Of a stretch of 25,686 bases of DNA, positions 22,621 to 25,686 are shown one piece after another (the stretch's first letter is position 1; every line of letters begins with the position of its first letter). Below the pieces are notes generated by a model that worked only from the letters and a program-made list of their open reading frames with translations, ran no database searches and was not told the DNA's origin. Source of the DNA: CAYYJR01 sp964472305 (GTDB lineage: Bacteria; Armatimonadota; Hebobacteria; CAIYQO01). Made by a program: the position numbers and the translations under genes. Where the stretch lies: contig CAYYJR010000034.1 in NCBI GenBank assembly GCA_964472305.1, positions 1-25,686 of the forward strand. Reading direction: 5' to 3'.

Positions 22621-23324
22621 CCCAATCCGACGCCCAAATTCGCATATTGGTGGTAGATGATGAAGAGCAGATGCGTCGCGCATTGCGCTCTATCCTCAGC
22701 GCGCGACAGTATACCGTATTGCTGGCGCAGCATGGGCAGCAAGCGTTGGAACTCACCGCCGAATATAATCCTGACCTGGTGATTCTCGACTTGACTATGC
22801 CGGGCATGAGTGGGCTGGAGGTGTGCCGGGAATTGCGCGCCTGGTACACTGCGCCGATTCTTATTCTCTCCGTACGCGGCAACGAGGCGGATAAGATCGC
22901 CGCCCTCGACTTGGGCGCTGACGATTACCTGACAAAACCCTTCGCCGCCGGCGAACTGCTGGCGCGTATCCGCGCGTTGCTGCGCCGTGCCATCGCCCAT
23001 GCGGCGCCACCGCCGGTGGTGCGCATCGACGCGCTGGATATTGACCTGGCGCGCCGACTGGTGACGCGTGCCGGCGAGGTCGTCAGTCTGACGCCAACGG
23101 AATACGATATTCTTGCCTACCTTGTACAGCACGCCAACTGCGTGGTCACTACCGCTATGCTGCTGGCGCAAATCTGGGGCGCCGAGCCAGGGGACGATAC
23201 GCAGGCGCTGCGCGCCCACATCAGCCACTTGCGCAAGAAAATTGAAGCGAATCCCAAAGTCCCACGTTGTCTGCTCACCGAACCCGGCATTGGTTTCCGC
23301 TTTGTCATCCCCAGCGCGCAGTGA
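22617..23324 (+). CDS. KdpE-type response regulator, partner of the KdpD-like kinase
   Basis: A 235-residue OmpR-family regulator. The receiver domain has acidic Asp14-Asp15, phosphorylation site Asp58 in VILDLTMPG, and Lys107 in DYLTKPF. The DNA-binding domain includes SLTPTEYDILAYLVQHANCVVTTAMLL, the recognition part DTQALRAHISHLRKKIE, and the ending LLTEPGIGFRF. The chosen ATG at 22617 overlaps the kinase stop as ATGA, with CGGA about 9 nt upstream; an in-frame ATG at 22611 is the alternative. It is closely similar to the orphan regulator at 15715. It is followed by CTTCAC repeats and a KimA-like permease gene, which is the natural candidate target. Confidence 0.92.
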   Translation: MTQSDAQIRILVVDDEEQMRRALRSILSARQYTVLLAQHGQQALELTAEYNPDLVILDLTMPGMSGLEVCRELRAWYTAPILILSVRGNEADKIAALDLGADDYLTKPFAAGELLARIRALLRRAIAHAAPPPVVRIDALDIDLARRLVTRAGEVVSLTPTEYDILAYLVQHANCVVTTAMLLAQIWGAEPGDDTQALRAHISHLRKKIEANPKVPRCLLTEPGIGFRFVIPSAQ

Positions 23325-23325
23325 T

Positions 23326-23374
23326 CTTCACAAAATCATCACATCACTCCCGGTAATCTTCACAATCCCTTCAC
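23326..23374 (+). promoter_or_regulatory. CTTCAC direct repeats, candidate KdpE/OmpR-family operator B
   Basis: CTTCAC at 23326, CATCAC at 23337, CTTCAC at 23358 and CTTCAC at 23369. The spacings are 11, 21 and 11 bp, so there are two tandem pairs about three helical turns apart. The longer unit ATCTTCACAA is repeated at 23324 and 23356. The block lies directly after the regulator stop and ahead of the permease gene, with a weak -10 (CATAGT, 23395-23400). The last three sites match the spacing of the set at 16448-16485. Confidence 0.55.
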
Positions 23375-23477
23375 ACCGGTTCTGCTACCGTGCTCATAGT
23401 ACACTGAGCGATGCCGAAGCGTCTGCCCCGTCTGGTTCACGCGCGACGCATTGCCGTGGATGAACCAGGGGATCATG

Positions 23478-25478
23478 ATGTTGGCATTTCAGACGAAATA
23501 TCCGTTCTTCTCACTACCCGCGCTCAAAGCCTGGTTGCGAAAAATTCTGTTGGGCAATCCGTTGGCATCCTCAATGGCGCAGGCACACCGATTGCCTATC
23601 TGGCTGGCATTGCCAGTGTTCGCATCAGACAATATCTCCTCTTCAGCCTATTGCAATCAGGAGATTCTTATCGTGCTGGCCGGTGTCTCACTTGCCGGTG
23701 GTGGATCGGCGCTGGGATTGCAGATATGGATCACCCTTGCCATTGCGCTTGTCATGGTGATTGTGGTCACCAGTTATCGCCGCGCGATCTTTTTGTATCC
23801 GACCAGCGGCGGATCGTATACAGTAACAAAAAGCAATCTGGGCCCCTTCGCCGGACTGGTTGCGGGGGCGGCGCTGCTCATTGATTATATTATGACTGTA
23901 GCGGTGAGCGTTAGTTCCGGCGTCGATGCCCTTACGTCGGCATATCCGATGCTGCTGTCGGAGAAAGTGTTGATCGCAGTGCTATTAGTCGGCGTGCTGA
24001 TGCTGGCAAATTTACGTGGCGCATTGGAATCCGGTTGGATATTCGCCTTGCCGATGTATCTGTTCGTGCTCATGATGGGCAGCATGATCGTGACAATGCT
24101 GGTGCATGTTATTCTCGGCGGTGGTCATGTCCCGTCGATGGGTATCGATCCGCACTTGCCGCCTCATTTGCGCTTGCCTGGCGACATCATTCTGCCCCGT
24201 CCCGGCGCCGCGCTTGGTCTTTTCCTCCTATTGCGCGCTTTCGCCAACGGCAGTTCGGCAATGACCGGCACCGAGGCAGTGAGCAATGGTGTTTCCGCGT
24301 TTAAAGCGCCTGAAGCGAAAAATGCTGCGACCACGCTTGTAATCATGGCCTGCATTTTGTTATTCCTGATGCTTGGCATCGGTTTCGCCGCGCATATTTA
24401 CCATGTGGTGCCATCAAAGACTGAGACAATCGTTTCGATGGTAACGCGTGCGACCTTCGGCTACTCAATGCCCTATTATTTGACGCAACTGTTCACTTTA
24501 GCAATCCTGATGGTGGCGGCGAATACCAGCTTCGCCGACTTTCCGCGGTTGCTGGCATTCGTGGCGCGTGATGGATTCGCTCCCAAGGCTTTTTCCGTGC
24601 TGGGTGATCGACTGGTCTTTCACCGTGGCATTATTACCCTCACCATCATCTCGGTGGCAGTGATTATCGCCTTCAAAGCCGATGTCACCGCGCTCATCGG
24701 ACTCTACTCAATCGGTGTGTTCCTCTGTTTTACGTTGTCGCAGCTCGGAATGGCAAAAAAGCTTGGGGCAATGCGAGAACGTGGATGGCGCGGAGGCGTG
24801 ATCCTTAACCTGGTGGGCGCCTGTGTCACCGGTTTGGTAGCGGTAGTGGTGACGGTGAGTAAATTCACTGAAGGAGCGTGGATGGTGCTGGTGCTGATTC
24901 CCATTATCATCACGGTGTGTTACGTCATCAAGCGGCACTATGAGTGGTTTGAAAATACCATGACGCTTCATTCGTATGATTATAATCCGCTTACCGAACC
25001 GTCGGAACCGTTGACAGTGCTGGTGCTGGTCTCCTCTGATATCCATCGCGGCATACTGGAAGGATTGGAATGCGGCCGGGCAATTGCCGCCGGCAACGAA
25101 CAGTCGCTACTGCGTGCCGTGCATGTTGAAATTGATCGTGACAAGACCGCGCGCCTGCGCCTGCGTTGGGCACAGTTTGTTGAACCCTACCTTGGGCACG
25201 CCATCACGCTGGACATCATCCCTTCGCCGTATCGCTGGCTTAGCGAGCCGGTGCTTGATTATTTGAACAGTATTGATCGTCTGCGCGACAACGATCGTAT
25301 CGTGGTGGTGCTCCCGGAGTTTGAGACCGGCAACCCGCTGACACATTTTCTGCATAATTTCACCGCGAAGCGGCTGCGAGACGCTTTGCTGAACCGCCCG
25401 AACATTACCGTCGTCTCCAGTCGTTTCTTCATGAAGCCTATGGCCTGGCGGCTGGGACGGGGTGGGTTGGTCTATTGA
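23478..25478 (+). CDS. APC-superfamily permease, KimA-like potassium importer
   Basis: A 666-residue permease with about twelve membrane segments and a cytoplasmic C-terminal domain. The core resembles KimA/KUP-type K+:H+ symporters. LPVFASDNISSSAY holds Asp51 and Tyr58, LLIDYIMTVAVSVSSG holds Asp136, Tyr137, Thr140 and Ser144, and SAMTGTEAVSN holds Thr263. As far as I recall these line up with the K+-site residues of Bacillus KimA (Asp36, Tyr43, Asp117, Tyr118, Thr121, Ser125, Thr230) with the same spacing. Residues from about 515 (PLTVLVLVSSDIHRGILEGLECGRA) form a Usp-like domain; in KimA this part binds c-di-AMP. The start ATG at 23478 has AGGGG 6 nt ahead; an upstream ATG at 23460 and a TTG at 23451 are less well placed. 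The neighbouring KdpD/KdpE-like pair supports potassium as substrate, though amino-acid transport is an alternative for this superfamily. Confidence 0.82.
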   Translation: MLAFQTKYPFFSLPALKAWLRKILLGNPLASSMAQAHRLPIWLALPVFASDNISSSAYCNQEILIVLAGVSLAGGGSALGLQIWITLAIALVMVIVVTSYRRAIFLYPTSGGSYTVTKSNLGPFAGLVAGAALLIDYIMTVAVSVSSGVDALTSAYPMLLSEKVLIAVLLVGVLMLANLRGALESGWIFALPMYLFVLMMGSMIVTMLVHVILGGGHVPSMGIDPHLPPHLRLPGDIILPRPGAALGLFLLLRAFANGSSAMTGTEAVSNGVSAFKAPEAKNAATTLVIMACILLFLMLGIGFAAHIYHVVPSKTETIVSMVTRATFGYSMPYYLTQLFTLAILMVAANTSFADFPRLLAFVARDGFAPKAFSVLGDRLVFHRGIITLTIISVAVIIAFKADVTALIGLYSIGVFLCFTLSQLGMAKKLGAMRERGWRGGVILNLVGACVTGLVAVVVTVSKFTEGAWMVLVLIPIIITVCYVIKRHYEWFENTMTLHSYDYNPLTEPSEPLTVLVLVSSDIHRGILEGLECGRAIAAGNEQSLLRAVHVEIDRDKTARLRLRWAQFVEPYLGHAITLDIIPSPYRWLSEPVLDYLNSIDRLRDNDRIVVVLPEFETGNPLTHFLHNFTAKRLRDALLNRPNITVVSSRFFMKPMAWRLGRGGLVY

Positions 25479-25504
25479 ACGCGATAGTTGTGGATTGTTA
25501 ATCA

Positions 25505-25516
25505 AACGTTAACGTT
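25505..25516. promoter_or_regulatory. Perfect 12-bp palindrome, candidate operator
   Basis: AACGTTAACGTT (two tandem AACGTT units) is a perfect palindrome 27 bp after the permease stop and about 40 bp upstream of a TATAAT element. It could be a regulator site for the prepilin-like gene at 25633. Confidence 0.3.
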
Positions 25517-25555
25517 CTATACTGCCGGATACCCTGCGTCGTGAATTAAACTTCG

Positions 25556-25561
25556 ATATAA
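25556..25561 (+). promoter_or_regulatory. -10 element for the last prepilin-like gene
   Basis: A perfect TATAAT about 70 nt before the ATG at 25633. I see no good -35 at 16-18 bp, so the promoter call rests on the -10 and position. Confidence 0.4.
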
Positions 25562-25632
25562 TAGTAGAGTATCTGGCGAAAATTCGGATGTTTATCCGCC
25601 TCTTCGCTGGAATTGTTGAAAGGAGAAACACT

Positions 25633-25686
25633 ATGCGTTTCCAGAGCAAGCGTGGGTTCACGCTGATCGAACTGCTCGTGGTCATC
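25633..25686 (+). CDS. Prepilin-like protein, N-terminal part only (cut by window end)
   Basis: The visible 18 residues, MRFQSKRGFTLIELLVVI, are a textbook type IV prepilin N-terminus: KRG|FTLIE with Gly at -1 and Glu at +5, then the start of the hydrophobic helix. AAAGGAG lies 8 nt before the ATG. The rest is outside the window. It is probably another H-x9-DG type protein, given the two at the left end, but that cannot be seen. Confidence 0.85.
   Translation, partial: MRFQSKRGFTLIELLVVI

Noticed and set aside
22521..23228. Minus-strand frame opposite the KdpE-like regulator.
   Set aside because: Same reason; the orphan regulator shows an equivalent antisense frame, as expected from homologous coding DNA.
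23325..23477. A c-di-AMP (ydaO-type) or other riboswitch before the KimA-like permease.
   Set aside because: Only about 150 bp is available, it is filled with CTTCAC repeats, and no riboswitch-like conserved core is recognisable by eye.
1..25686. tRNA, rRNA, insertion sequences, phage genes or toxin-antitoxin pairs.
   Set aside because: Looked for across both strands; no recognisable gene or terminal repeat was found.

Overview
The window reads as a bacterial chromosome of moderate to high G+C content, most likely from Armatimonadota or a nearby Planctomycetota/Chloroflexota-like lineage. This is inferred from the gene families: prepilin-like proteins with an H-x9-DG motif, paired sulfatase-modifying-factor (SUMF) domain proteins, a sialate O-acetylesterase, a CxxC-x17-CxxC zinc-ribbon protein, and a KdpD/KdpE-like pair beside an APC-superfamily permease. 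I saw no rRNA, tRNA, CRISPR array, insertion sequence or phage gene.

Layout. (1) 1-4483 holds two tandem paralogous prepilin-like secreted proteins, each with a LamG-like region interrupted by Ig-like repeats (one copy in the first, five in the second). (2) 4812-7813 is a two-gene overlapping operon: a neutral-ceramidase-like hydrolase and a sialate O-acetylesterase. It is preceded by a structured leader. (3) 7882-12021 lies on the minus strand: glgC, an HpnR-like B12/radical-SAM protein, a SUMF-domain protein, and behind it the C-terminal stump of an esterase gene. (4) 12432-13709 carries three small plus-strand genes, one a double zinc ribbon and two of unknown function. (5) 13719-16808 has an EamA-type transporter diverging from a secreted SUMF-domain protein, which is followed by an orphan OmpR/KdpE-type regulator and a 64-residue four-Cys protein. 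(6) 16980-20844, minus strand, has a GHMP (galactokinase-family) kinase and a Big2-containing lipoprotein. (7) 20992-25478 has a short KdpD-like histidine kinase translationally coupled to a KdpE-like regulator, then a KimA-like potassium permease. (8) A third prepilin-like gene runs off the right edge.

The most interesting element is the apparent potassium module in (7). The KdpD-like kinase lacks the usual N-terminal KdpD/Usp part, no kdpFABC is present, and the output gene looks like a KimA-type K+ importer. Between the regulator and the permease are 11-bp-periodic CTTCAC direct repeats. The same repeats, with the same 21+11 spacing, occur downstream of the orphan regulator and ahead of the four-Cys gene. 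This suggests that two KdpE paralogues share one operator code. Other points of interest are the nested LamG/Ig architecture, the esterase remnant, and several dyads sitting at promoters.
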